A stretch of 64,000 nucleotides of DNA from DAOVRD01 sp964521715. Its GTDB lineage: Bacteria > Planctomycetota > Brocadiia > SM23-32. A program made the position numbers and the translations under genes. Location of the stretch: the NCBI GenBank assembly GCA_964521715.1, contig CAZFSS010000004.1:1-64000 (forward strand), read 5' to 3'. The notes beneath the pieces were generated by a model. The model searched no databases. It was not told the DNA's origin and saw only the letters and a list, made by a program, of their open reading frames with translations. Shown here one piece after another: positions 17,778 to 25,810 of the stretch. How positions within the stretch are numbered: the stretch's first letter is position 1; every line of letters starts with the position of its first letter.

Positions 17778-18940
17778 TGGCTGCTCTCCTCGCCTTTTTT
17801 GGCCTCAGTGATGGGTCTGCGGCCGAGCAACAGCCGCAGCTCCGTCTTGCTTCCCTCCGGGGCCTGGTGCAGGATGAAGGCGCCCGGGGACTGGGTCATG
17901 ACCCTCTCGAGCGTGCGTTGATAGTAGCGGTCCCGTGCGATGTTGGCGATCGCCTTCGACATCCTGTAGATGGGCAGCAGCTTCTCCATGGCCTGCGCAT
18001 CGGCTTCGGCCGACCGCACAAGGCGCACGGCGTCGCCCATGGCTGCGGCCCTGATCTCGGCGGCCCTTGCTTCTGCCCGGTTGACGATCTTGGTGGCTTC
18101 GGTGTTGCCCTCCTGGACCAACGTGTCCCTTTCGCTCCTGGCGTTCTGCGCCCTATAGAACGCCGCGGTCACGGCCTTCGGCTCGGTCGGGTTCTTCATC
18201 TTCCCGGTTTCGATGGGCTCGACGCGGACGAGGTCCAGGCCGAGGGGGACGCCGGAGTTGCGCTCGAACTCGTCGAGCCTTCTGCGGACGTCGCCTTCGA
18301 TCTGGCTGAACAGGTTCGTGCGGTTGATGACGTCCATGACCTCCATGCTGCCCACGACTTTGGTGGTGGCGGCCCGCAGCACGCGCTCGAGCACGGCAGT
18401 TGGCTCCTCCACCCCGAAGGCGCAGGACACCGCGCCCCGGGGGTCGCTGCGCACCTGGTAGCGGGCCAGCACCTTCATGTGCACGATGTTCTTGTCGCCC
18501 GTCAGCAGGAATCCATCCGCCGGCACAATCAGCGTCCGCTTCTGCTGTGCGGGCACCTCATCGGGGGGGTAGTTGGTCCAGAAGGCGTCGCCCAGGTCGA
18601 GCACCTGCTCGCTGGTGGTCAGGGGCTGCACTTCCTCGAACAGCGGCCAGCGGAAGTAGAGGCCGGTGGCCGGCCGCAGCACCCACTCTCCCTTGGACTG
18701 CACGACGCGGCCGAACCGCAGCTTGAACTTCACCTCCTGCGGATGCACGTAGAAGACCCCGCTCAAGACGTAGACGAGGACCAGCACCACCATGGCCACC
18801 TTCAGAAAGGTGAAGCTGACCCTCAAGGCGTCCGACAGGGCCTGCCCGCCGCCGTCCTGGGCTCCAGGGCCGGCTCGCCCCGGCTGCCGGGGGCTTGCCC
18901 GCTCGCTCGTCCGCTTCAGGTCATGTTCGTTTTCGGGCAT
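17774..18940 (-). CDS. SPFH-domain protein, HflK-like (third of three)
   Basis: A hydrophilic N terminus of about 40 residues leads to one membrane helix (about 46-62), then an SPFH/band-7 domain (FYVHPQEVKFKLRFGRVV, TGDKNIVHMKVLARYQV). A long helical region rich in Ala and Glu follows (KIVNRAEARAAEIRAAAMG). SPFH proteins form ring-shaped membrane assemblies; HflK/HflC enclose FtsH, but no ftsH lies here. The ATG at 18940 is preferred over an upstream ATG at 18961 because GGGGAGGAG sits just before it, and it begins one base after the stop of the preceding SPFH gene. The final residues overlap the P-type ATPase start. Confidence 0.85.
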   Translation of the reverse strand: MPENEHDLKRTSERASPRQPGRAGPGAQDGGGQALSDALRVSFTFLKVAMVVLVLVYVLSGVFYVHPQEVKFKLRFGRVVQSKGEWVLRPATGLYFRWPLFEEVQPLTTSEQVLDLGDAFWTNYPPDEVPAQQKRTLIVPADGFLLTGDKNIVHMKVLARYQVRSDPRGAVSCAFGVEEPTAVLERVLRAATTKVVGSMEVMDVINRTNLFSQIEGDVRRRLDEFERNSGVPLGLDLVRVEPIETGKMKNPTEPKAVTAAFYRAQNARSERDTLVQEGNTEATKIVNRAEARAAEIRAAAMGDAVRLVRSAEADAQAMEKLLPIYRMSKAIANIARDRYYQRTLERVMTQSPGAFILHQAPEGSKTELRLLLGRRPITEAKKGEESSQ

Positions 18941-18941
18941 C

Positions 18942-20024
18942 CTACTCCTCCCCGGAGTCAACCGCCGAAGGCGCCGCCTCAGGTCCGCGCAGAACGGGCA
19001 GCTCCGGCAATTCGGGCAGCTGCTGGGCTTCCGCCGAGCGCTCGATCGGTCCCCGCTCCAGGATTCCGAAGGGCTCCGTCTTCGTGCTGAGCAGGATGGT
19101 CAGAGGCTGGTTCTTCTCCAGGGCGGCCTGAGCGATGTCCGCAAATGCCTCGAGCCGGCGCAGGAAAATGGCCAGGTCCTGGTCCTGGGCGAAGGTCTGG
19201 TAGTACCGGGCGGCTTCCGCCTCGGCCGTGGACCGCGTTTCCTTCGCTTGGGCATCGGCCTCGGCCAGGATCTTCTCTCTCTCGGCCCGCGCCTGGGCTA
19301 TCCTGGTGTCCTTGATCCTCGTCCCCTCGGAGCGCAGCGTCTCCGCCTGCCTGCGGCGTTCCGTCTCCATGCGGCCGAAGACGGCGCCGGTGGCGTCCTC
19401 GGGCAGGGCCAGCCACGTTATGCCGAGCGAGCATACTTCAATGCCGTAGGCGTCCTGGGAACTGGCCAACCGTTCCCTCACTCCGGCCAGCAGCCTCTCC
19501 TCTATCTCGTCGAACTTGAGCTTCTCGGGGTCGGTGTTGACCACGTCGTCGAGGTTGTACCTCCCGAACAGCCCTCCGGTCTGGTCGCTGATGATCTGCT
19601 TCAGGTTCTTTTCGGCCGTCTGCTCATCGCCCGACAGGCTCTGCTCGAACGCCACGGGATCGGTTATACGCCATGCGGCATACACCCGGGGGATAAGCTG
19701 GTTGCCGTCGGGCAACTGAGTCTGCGCCAGGGGGCTGTCCACGACGCGGATGCGCTGGTCGTAACGCAGTACGGTGTCGAAGGGCCAGGGGAGCTTCAGG
19801 AAGAAGCCCGCCTTGTCGCAGACCTTGACGCCCTCCTCCACCCGAAGCGGCTGGAGTTCCTGGTCGCCCCCGACGCCCAGCGTCGGCCTGACGATGCGCA
19901 CCACCCTGCCGAAGCGACGATGCACGGCCACCTGGTCCACACGGACGGTGTAGACGACCAGGTACATCATCAAGCCCAGGGCGACAAGCCCGACGGCTAT
20001 CACGCTCGGCCACTTCTCTCGCAT
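18942..20024 (-). CDS. SPFH-domain protein, HflC-like (second of three)
   Basis: The 360-residue protein has a single N-terminal helix (about 7-26) followed by an SPFH domain with the HflC hallmark FFLKLPWPFDTVLRYDQRI, then GIEVCSLGITWLALPEDA. A coiled region with ERRRQAETLRSEGTRIKDT is close to the HflC consensus. A Pro- and Glu-rich tail ends the protein. It lies between two other SPFH genes with gaps of 1 and 15 bases, so the three are very probably co-translated parts of one complex. The substrate or client is not evident. Confidence 0.88.
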   Translation of the reverse strand: MREKWPSVIAVGLVALGLMMYLVVYTVRVDQVAVHRRFGRVVRIVRPTLGVGGDQELQPLRVEEGVKVCDKAGFFLKLPWPFDTVLRYDQRIRVVDSPLAQTQLPDGNQLIPRVYAAWRITDPVAFEQSLSGDEQTAEKNLKQIISDQTGGLFGRYNLDDVVNTDPEKLKFDEIEERLLAGVRERLASSQDAYGIEVCSLGITWLALPEDATGAVFGRMETERRRQAETLRSEGTRIKDTRIAQARAEREKILAEADAQAKETRSTAEAEAARYYQTFAQDQDLAIFLRRLEAFADIAQAALEKNQPLTILLSTKTEPFGILERGPIERSAEAQQLPELPELPVLRGPEAAPSAVDSGEE

Positions 20025-20039
20025 CTCGGGATTCCTCCG

Positions 20040-22049
20040 CTAATCCTGGAATTCCAGCAGTTGGGGACGCAGTTTTTCTTGCAGGTCAATGATCTGGACC
20101 TCGCTCGGAGCGATCGGAACCAGGTAAAGGAACTGGCCGGGAAGCGCCTTCTCAATGGCCTCGAAGTAGTTCCGGTACATGTAGACGAGCGGAGCGGTCT
20201 GGTAGGCGGTCAGGCGGGTCAGGAACTCCTGGGCCCCGGCCCGCGCGTTCTCGGTCTGCTGGACGGCGTAGCCCTTGGCTTCGTTGATCTTCTTGGCCTG
20301 GCTCGCCTTGGCGTCCTCGACCATCTGGACGGCCTCCAGCTCGCCCTCTTGCCTCAAGGACTCCTTGTTCTCCAGGGCCACGACCACGTCCGAGTAAGCG
20401 GCTGCGGTCTGCGCCGGCGGGTGAACCACCGGCGTGCCGACGAAGACGATCTCCAGGCCCAGGTTCTCCCTTTCGACGGCTTCGTCAAGGATCTGCTTCA
20501 ACCGGTCGACGGCCTTGCGTCGGTCCTCGGCCACCCACTTGAGGAAATCCTGGCTCGCGGCGACCCGGCAGATGGCGCGGTAGCCCAGCTCTTGCACGTG
20601 CTCCTGGATGTCGGACTGCCGGTAATAGTACGTGAACGCCGAGTTCTCATCTACGTCCCCGTTCGGCTTCCTCTTGACGCGGTAGTGGATGTGCGTGAGC
20701 ACCCGGGCCAGGTTGACGGCAGGGCCCTGTCCGGCCGCGGCGTCCGACCCCTTCTCATCGCCTGCCGCCTGCTCGGCGGGCTGCGCCTCCGGCTGGCCGG
20801 CGACCTTCCCGTGAACGGCGGAGACGCTCGGCACCAGGAAGTCGACTTCGTATCCCTCGTCCGGGTCAATGTGAACCTGATCCCACAGTATGACGTCGGG
20901 GTCTTTCGCGATCGGGAGGAATCCCGGGTTTCTCCGCTTTTCGTAGACCTTCCCCAGTTCCACGCTGTGGGTGCGGTAAGCCGGCACGTGGCGCGTTACG
21001 GCGAAAGGCCACGGCGCCTTCAGGTAGAAGCCGGGCTTCAGGACCGTCGCGTGCAGCCCCCGGGCGGCGTCCTGCTGCCTGACGTATGGCCGGCCGAAGT
21101 TCTCGACAAAGGCGACCTCATCCTTCTCCACCACCACCATCGTGGTCAGCAGCCAGAGACTGAGCAACTGGATCAGCAGCAGCGGCAGGATGGCGCGGGC
21201 CATGAATCGGTAGAACCACGTCTCCGAGACCTTGAACCCGAACTGGTAGTCCAGCGTGGCGGCCACGGTCCGCAGCACGCCTTCCGGCTCGGCGAAGAGG
21301 CCGAGCAGGCGGCTGTCGTAGGGCGGCCTGCTCTCCAGACCCACCACGCGCGGCCTGTAAATGTCCAGCATCAAGTTCAGCAGGATCTCGACGCCGACCA
21401 GAGCCATGATCACGGGGATCGCGTAGGTGACGGCCGCCTCCCCCCACTTCACGCCGAAGTAGTACATGGCCATGGCGACGGCGATCAGCACGGCCGCGAT
21501 GACGTTCCCGAGGACGTAGCCGCCCGCGGCGCGCAGCAGGCGGAACTCCCGGCTCTGGGCCGTGCCGGCGGCATACTTCCCTATCAGGAACCCCACGAAC
21601 GCGACGAAAACCATGCCCACGGCCACGGCCGCCGGTTCCCTGACCTTCACGTCCGGGACCGCTTCAGCACCGAAGGTCATGCGGTAGGCGAAGAAAAGCA
21701 GCATCGCGCTCAGCAGGACGCTGGAGAACGGGACGACGTATCGCTCGAAGATCAGCAGCCCGCTGCTGGCCCGCATGGTGTCCAGCTCGGTCTCCTCGAA
21801 GATCTCCTCGCTCAGGCGCGTGTCCTTGAGGCGTTCCCTCTCCTCCCGCTCCTCGCGAGCCAGCCGCCGCTGGCGGCCGTGGAACAGCACCAGGAACCAG
21901 ACCAGCAGGCCCGGCAGCACGTACCAGAACTCGGCGTTCACGGCCCGGCTGCCGCTCCGAGCCCCCAGGACGAGGCACGTCAGAAGGAACGCTCCCTGGA
22001 GCACCAGGCCGAAGAGCGCCGTCAACTCGAGTTTCTTGGGACTTGGCAT
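20040..22049 (-). CDS. Polytopic SPFH-domain protein, HflK-like (first of three)
   Basis: This SPFH protein is unusual in having a long membrane part: about six helices before residue 300 (for example LTALFGLVLQGAFLLTCLVLG and AVAVGMVFVAFVGFLIG) and a charged linker around residues 60-85. An SPFH domain follows from about 320 (VVEKDEVAFVENFGRPY, GFYLKAPWPF), then a helical region with KKINEAKGYAVQQTENARAGAQEFL typical of HflK. The ATG at 22049 is chosen because GGGAGAG lies about 9 bases upstream. The C terminus ends in VQIIDLQEKLRPQLLEFQD. No protease or translocation motif is seen. Confidence 0.85.
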   Translation of the reverse strand: MPSPKKLELTALFGLVLQGAFLLTCLVLGARSGSRAVNAEFWYVLPGLLVWFLVLFHGRQRRLAREEREERERLKDTRLSEEIFEETELDTMRASSGLLIFERYVVPFSSVLLSAMLLFFAYRMTFGAEAVPDVKVREPAAVAVGMVFVAFVGFLIGKYAAGTAQSREFRLLRAAGGYVLGNVIAAVLIAVAMAMYYFGVKWGEAAVTYAIPVIMALVGVEILLNLMLDIYRPRVVGLESRPPYDSRLLGLFAEPEGVLRTVAATLDYQFGFKVSETWFYRFMARAILPLLLIQLLSLWLLTTMVVVEKDEVAFVENFGRPYVRQQDAARGLHATVLKPGFYLKAPWPFAVTRHVPAYRTHSVELGKVYEKRRNPGFLPIAKDPDVILWDQVHIDPDEGYEVDFLVPSVSAVHGKVAGQPEAQPAEQAAGDEKGSDAAAGQGPAVNLARVLTHIHYRVKRKPNGDVDENSAFTYYYRQSDIQEHVQELGYRAICRVAASQDFLKWVAEDRRKAVDRLKQILDEAVERENLGLEIVFVGTPVVHPPAQTAAAYSDVVVALENKESLRQEGELEAVQMVEDAKASQAKKINEAKGYAVQQTENARAGAQEFLTRLTAYQTAPLVYMYRNYFEAIEKALPGQFLYLVPIAPSEVQIIDLQEKLRPQLLEFQD

Positions 22050-22086
22050 CTGCGAAATCTCTCCCACGCGATCAAGAGGCCTGCGG

Positions 22087-23067
22087 CTATATCACTTCCC
22101 GACGCTCGAACAGGAAGGCCGCAAACGTGACCATGGCCGCGCAGAAACCCACCGCGTACAGAGCCGCCAGGCCAACATAGGGCATCGGTATGAACGGCAC
22201 CTCCGTCATGAGCTGGTCGCCGACCCAGAAAACGTGCAGGCTCGGCACGACGCGAAGCGCAATCCAGGCCAGAACCGACTCGTCTGCGAACCGGCCGAAC
22301 AGGAACTGCGTGATCATCCCGACGAAGAACAACACGAAGCAGAACGCGGCGTTGACGACGACGTTCAGCCGCGTCGAGAGCGCCAGCGCCACGGAGCTGA
22401 GCACCCATACGCCCATGAAGACAAGCAGGGCCGCGCGCGCCACCTGCCAGCAGTAGCGCTCCGCGAAAACGGCCGGAATGAACTCGAACTCCCAGCCGTG
22501 GTTGACCAACAGCAGCATCGCGAACGCCAGCGTGTAGAGCGGGAAGCCGGCAACTATCGCCGTAGAACAGAAGTTCCAATGGTAGAAGTAATTGCAGTAC
22601 ATCCCGAGGCCGATCGCCACCAGCAGCGGCACCAGCTCGGCCAGCAGCACGGGATAGTCCATCCTCCACGCAGCGGTGCTGGGCACGCCCATCCTGAGCG
22701 TCATGAGCAGCGTCAACACCAGCAGGTAGCTGCTCAGGGCCATGGCCAGGGTCATGGCCGCGAACTTCCCGACGACGAACAGGACGCGCCCCACGGGCTT
22801 GCTGATGATGGCCCCCACCGTCTGGCTTTCGATCTCGCGGTTGATGATCTGCGTTGCGCCGAAGACGGACATGATCACGCCCAGCAACAGGATGGTGGCC
22901 AGCCCCATGTCCACCATCAGGGCGTCATCCGACGTCATGCCGAACATCGTGATGGCCGGAGAGAAGGCTATCAGCGTCATCCCCACCAGCAGCAGAATGC
23001 CGTAGATGGGCTGGCGGATGACCTCGATGAGCGAATTCTTTGTGATTGCCCAGAAGCTGGACAGCAA
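22087..23067 (-). CDS. ABC-2 type transporter permease
   Basis: A 326-residue membrane protein with six predicted helices. It has the ABC-2 pattern: an N-terminal amphipathic stretch FWAITKNSLIEVIRQPIYG, a coupling helix INREIESQTVGAIISKPVGRVLFVVGKF, and paired C-terminal helices. It heads the minus-strand run that includes the single ABC ATPase at 14524-15744, so that ATPase may serve both permeases. The start is a TTG at 23067 with a weak AGAGAG; no better start lies between it and the upstream stop. Confidence 0.82.
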   Translation of the reverse strand: MLSSFWAITKNSLIEVIRQPIYGILLLVGMTLIAFSPAITMFGMTSDDALMVDMGLATILLLGVIMSVFGATQIINREIESQTVGAIISKPVGRVLFVVGKFAAMTLAMALSSYLLVLTLLMTLRMGVPSTAAWRMDYPVLLAELVPLLVAIGLGMYCNYFYHWNFCSTAIVAGFPLYTLAFAMLLLVNHGWEFEFIPAVFAERYCWQVARAALLVFMGVWVLSSVALALSTRLNVVVNAAFCFVLFFVGMITQFLFGRFADESVLAWIALRVVPSLHVFWVGDQLMTEVPFIPMPYVGLAALYAVGFCAAMVTFAAFLFERREVI

Positions 23068-23239
23068 CGTCGGCTCTCTCTTGTCGGCAGGCCGGAAGGG
23101 CGCAGCTAGACGAAGCCGGCAGAAGATCTCCTCGTTCGCTTAGTGCAGGACCTTGCGGCAAAGGTTCAATCGGACTCACGCGCGGGCCGGCCGGCGATGC
23201 GCCGGTCGCAAACCCGCATCCAGGACAGCGCGCCGGCAA
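23068..23239. other. Intergenic region upstream of the SPFH/ABC operon
   Basis: No gene is seen. On the minus strand a TTGAAC box occurs about 100 bases before the permease start, but no convincing -10 box follows it. A GATGCG/CGCATC inverted repeat is present. The promoter of the operon is therefore not resolved. Confidence 0.4.
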
Positions 23240-24598
23240 TCAAGCCTCCAGAAGGCGCAGGAAATCCTCCGGCGCCGCCTCAGGACCCAGGCCGGCCAGC
23301 TTGCGCACCGTATCCTCCTCCGGGTAGGGAACGCGCCCGACGCGCTGGAAGAACTCGTTGCGCCGCACGGCGTCGCCTCCGAACTGCGCCTGCGCCCAGG
23401 GACCCGTGCAGCCGACGCCGACCGCCGCCTTCAGCAAAGCATGTCCCCAGGCGAAGTGCGCCCCGTCCAGGAACACCTGGCGGTACGGCGCAAGCTCCGG
23501 CGTGCAGAACGTATCGACGAACTTCTGCCCGTGGGCGTTCATCTCCGTGCCCACCAGGATCGGCATGTGCAGCTGCACGGCCGCCTGGAGGGCTTCGTTC
23601 AGTTTCTCGACTTTCAGCGCCTTCTCGTCGGCGTCTTCCAGGTTCCAGTTCCTGTCCGGGATGACCGTGACTGTAGGTATCCCCTTGTCGCGCCACAGCT
23701 CGAAGAGCCAGACGGGATCCTCCTCCCCGTCGTTAGTGCCGTCCAGCCATCCGCCGCTGGGCACGGCGCCGCAGCTCAAGGTCATCTCGAGCACCTCGTC
23801 CAGGACGGGAAAGCTGCCCTCCTCCGGGGCGGCGTAGCCCACGCCGCCGTGTCTCATCAGCTTCGCCCGGATCAGGCCCTTGAGCGCAACGACGTCCGGG
23901 AGCAGCCCGCGGACCGCCTGCTCCGGCTCGTCGAGCTTCTCGCTCCAGAACCGAGCCAGCTCCCCCTCGTTGCGGAACAGCTCGCGCGCCCGCCGTTCGC
24001 AGGCGACCAGCATGTGCCTCTCGGTGGCATTGCCGGCTGGCGTCAACGGCAGGACGTCTTTCTCGTAGTCGATCGTCACCGGGTCCAGGTACTCGTTGAC
24101 TCGCTCGAGCATCTTCCGGTTGCGGCGCTGGGCGCACTGACGCATCGCGGCCAGCGTCTGCGCCGCCGGCGTGCCCGGCTCCGGCCGGGACGTGAAGCCC
24201 GTGGTGATGAAGTACGCCACGCCGGGTTCGTGAGGGGAGTTCGTCACCTTGTCGCTGTACTCCTTGACGAACACCCTCGTCTCAAAACCTGCCACCGTCT
24301 TGAGCCGCAGGAGCTTGCCCGCGCCGAGGAACTCCTCCAGGCCGTCCAGCACGTCGAAGTCCACGATGCCGGCCACCTCCATGCCGTAGCGGTGGGCCTC
24401 CCACGCGATGCGGGACGGCGAGTAGCCGTAAGCGTTGTAGGACAGGAACGTGTGGTAGTGCAGGTTGACCTCGGGGCGCGCCCGGACGGACCGTCCCCGG
24501 GCCGACCATGCGGCTAGGCGCTCCAACGCCTGCCGACGCGCAGCGGGGTCGAAGCTGTCCAACTGCTCGACAAGATCGGGCGCAGCCTGGGAAGCCAT
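23240..24598 (-). CDS. PHP-superfamily protein
   Basis: A 452-residue protein with an N-terminal PHP-like motif NLHYHTFLSYNAYGYSP (HxH), followed about 30 residues later by GIVDFDVLDG where PHP enzymes usually have TDHD. The later His of that motif is therefore replaced by Phe. Further His residues (GNATERHML, GTEMNAHGQKF) could complete a metal site. The protein is longer than standard PHP phosphoesterases. Its substrate is unknown and it has no clear operon partner. The ATG at 24598 is used; an upstream start at 24685 would add a segment without family character. Confidence 0.7.
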   Translation of the reverse strand: MASQAAPDLVEQLDSFDPAARRQALERLAAWSARGRSVRARPEVNLHYHTFLSYNAYGYSPSRIAWEAHRYGMEVAGIVDFDVLDGLEEFLGAGKLLRLKTVAGFETRVFVKEYSDKVTNSPHEPGVAYFITTGFTSRPEPGTPAAQTLAAMRQCAQRRNRKMLERVNEYLDPVTIDYEKDVLPLTPAGNATERHMLVACERRARELFRNEGELARFWSEKLDEPEQAVRGLLPDVVALKGLIRAKLMRHGGVGYAAPEEGSFPVLDEVLEMTLSCGAVPSGGWLDGTNDGEEDPVWLFELWRDKGIPTVTVIPDRNWNLEDADEKALKVEKLNEALQAAVQLHMPILVGTEMNAHGQKFVDTFCTPELAPYRQVFLDGAHFAWGHALLKAAVGVGCTGPWAQAQFGGDAVRRNEFFQRVGRVPYPEEDTVRKLAGLGPEAAPEDFLRLLEA

Positions 24599-24758
24599 CC
24601 GAACGAGAATCCCTGCGGCGGGTCGAGAGGACGTTCTGAAGAGCTTGCCTAATATGACTTTACGCGAAGCCCGGAAGCAGTTCAAGTGGAAGGCCGTCTA
24701 CGCGGGCCTGGGCCGCATGGAAGGCCGTCCCGCCCGGGCGGCGCCGCGCGCCCCGGAA

Positions 24759-24788
24759 TTGACTTCGCCTGGGCCTTTTCCCTATATT
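24759..24788 (+). promoter_or_regulatory. Predicted promoter of the lactate dehydrogenase gene
   Basis: TTGACT (24759-24764), an 18 bp spacer and TATATT (24783-24788). Transcription would start near 24795, about 29 bases before the TTG start codon. Confidence 0.6.
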
Positions 24789-24823
24789 CACCCTGTTGGC
24801 AGTCCTTCGTGCGGAGACGCGCG

Positions 24824-25780
24824 TTGAGCGCCGCAGACAAGGCACAGACCAAAGTCGTCATCGTCGGCGCCGGGGCCGTCGGGTCCACGTTCGCCTATAC
24901 CCTGATGAACAGCGGTCTGGCCGAGCGGATCGTCCTGATCGACAGGGACGAGCGGAAAGCCGAGGCCGAGGCCATGGACCTGAACCACGGCCTCTTCTTC
25001 GCCCCTCCCGTAAGCATCAGCGCGGGCGGCTACGCCGATTGCGCGCACGCCACGATCATCGTCATCTGCGCGGGCGCCGCCCAGAGGGCCGGAGAGTCCC
25101 GGCTGGAGCTCATCACGCGCAACAGCCGGATATGCCGTTCCATCCTCGACCAGGTGCTCGAGCAGACGCGGGACGCCGTCATCATCATGGTGAGCAACCC
25201 GGTGGACGTGCTCACTTACGACGCCATCCGGCACACCGGCCTGCCCTGGCAGCAGGTGCTGGGATCGGGCACTGTGCTGGACAGCGCCAGGCTCCGCTAC
25301 CTGCTGAGCAGTCACTGCGACGTGGACGCCCGGAACGTGCACGCCTACGTCCTGGGAGAGCACGGGGACAGCGAGGTGGCGGCCTGGAGCATGACGAACG
25401 TCGGCGGGGTCGGGCTCGCGCAGTTCTGCGCGCTCTGCGGCGGATGCGACGCAAGCAAGGAGAGGCAGCGCATCGCCGAGCAAGTGCGGGACTCCGCCTA
25501 CCACCTGATCGAGACGAAGGGCTACACCAACTACGGCATCGCGCATGCCCTCGTGCGCATCGTCGAGGCCGTCCTGCGCGACGAGCACAGCGTGCTGACC
25601 GTCTCCACGCTTGTGGACGGCTGCCTCGGCATACAGGACGTGTGCATGAGCATCCCCTGCGTGGTGGGGCGCGAGGGCATCGTGCGCCGGCTCGAGCCCG
25701 AGCTGTCCCAAGACGAAGCCGAACAGCTCCGCCGCAGTGCGGCGAAGCTTCGAGAAGTGCAGGATTCCCTGACGCGCTGA
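24824..25780 (+). CDS. ldh: L-lactate dehydrogenase
   Basis: The NAD-dependent LDH/MDH fold is clear: GAGAVGSTFAYTLMNSG (nucleotide loop), CAGAAQRAGESRLELI, VSNPVDVLTY, GSGTVLDSARLRY and GEHGDSEVAAWS with the catalytic His. The substrate-specificity position in GAAQRAGESR is Gln, as in lactate dehydrogenases; malate dehydrogenases have Arg there. The length of 318 residues is normal. The TTG at 24824 is the chosen start because GGAG lies 8 bases upstream and the -10 box sits just before; earlier in-frame starts lie upstream of the promoter. Confidence 0.9.
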   Translation: MSAADKAQTKVVIVGAGAVGSTFAYTLMNSGLAERIVLIDRDERKAEAEAMDLNHGLFFAPPVSISAGGYADCAHATIIVICAGAAQRAGESRLELITRNSRICRSILDQVLEQTRDAVIIMVSNPVDVLTYDAIRHTGLPWQQVLGSGTVLDSARLRYLLSSHCDVDARNVHAYVLGEHGDSEVAAWSMTNVGGVGLAQFCALCGGCDASKERQRIAEQVRDSAYHLIETKGYTNYGIAHALVRIVEAVLRDEHSVLTVSTLVDGCLGIQDVCMSIPCVVGREGIVRRLEPELSQDEAEQLRRSAAKLREVQDSLTR

Positions 25781-25810
25781 AGGGCGCCCAATCGGCCCCG
25801 GAAGGGCTCA

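Noticed and set aside
18792..22130. 1112-codon open frame on the plus strand
   Set aside because: It lies antisense to three SPFH genes, has no family similarity and repeats the His/Gln/Asp-rich composition typical of antisense frames in GC-rich DNA.
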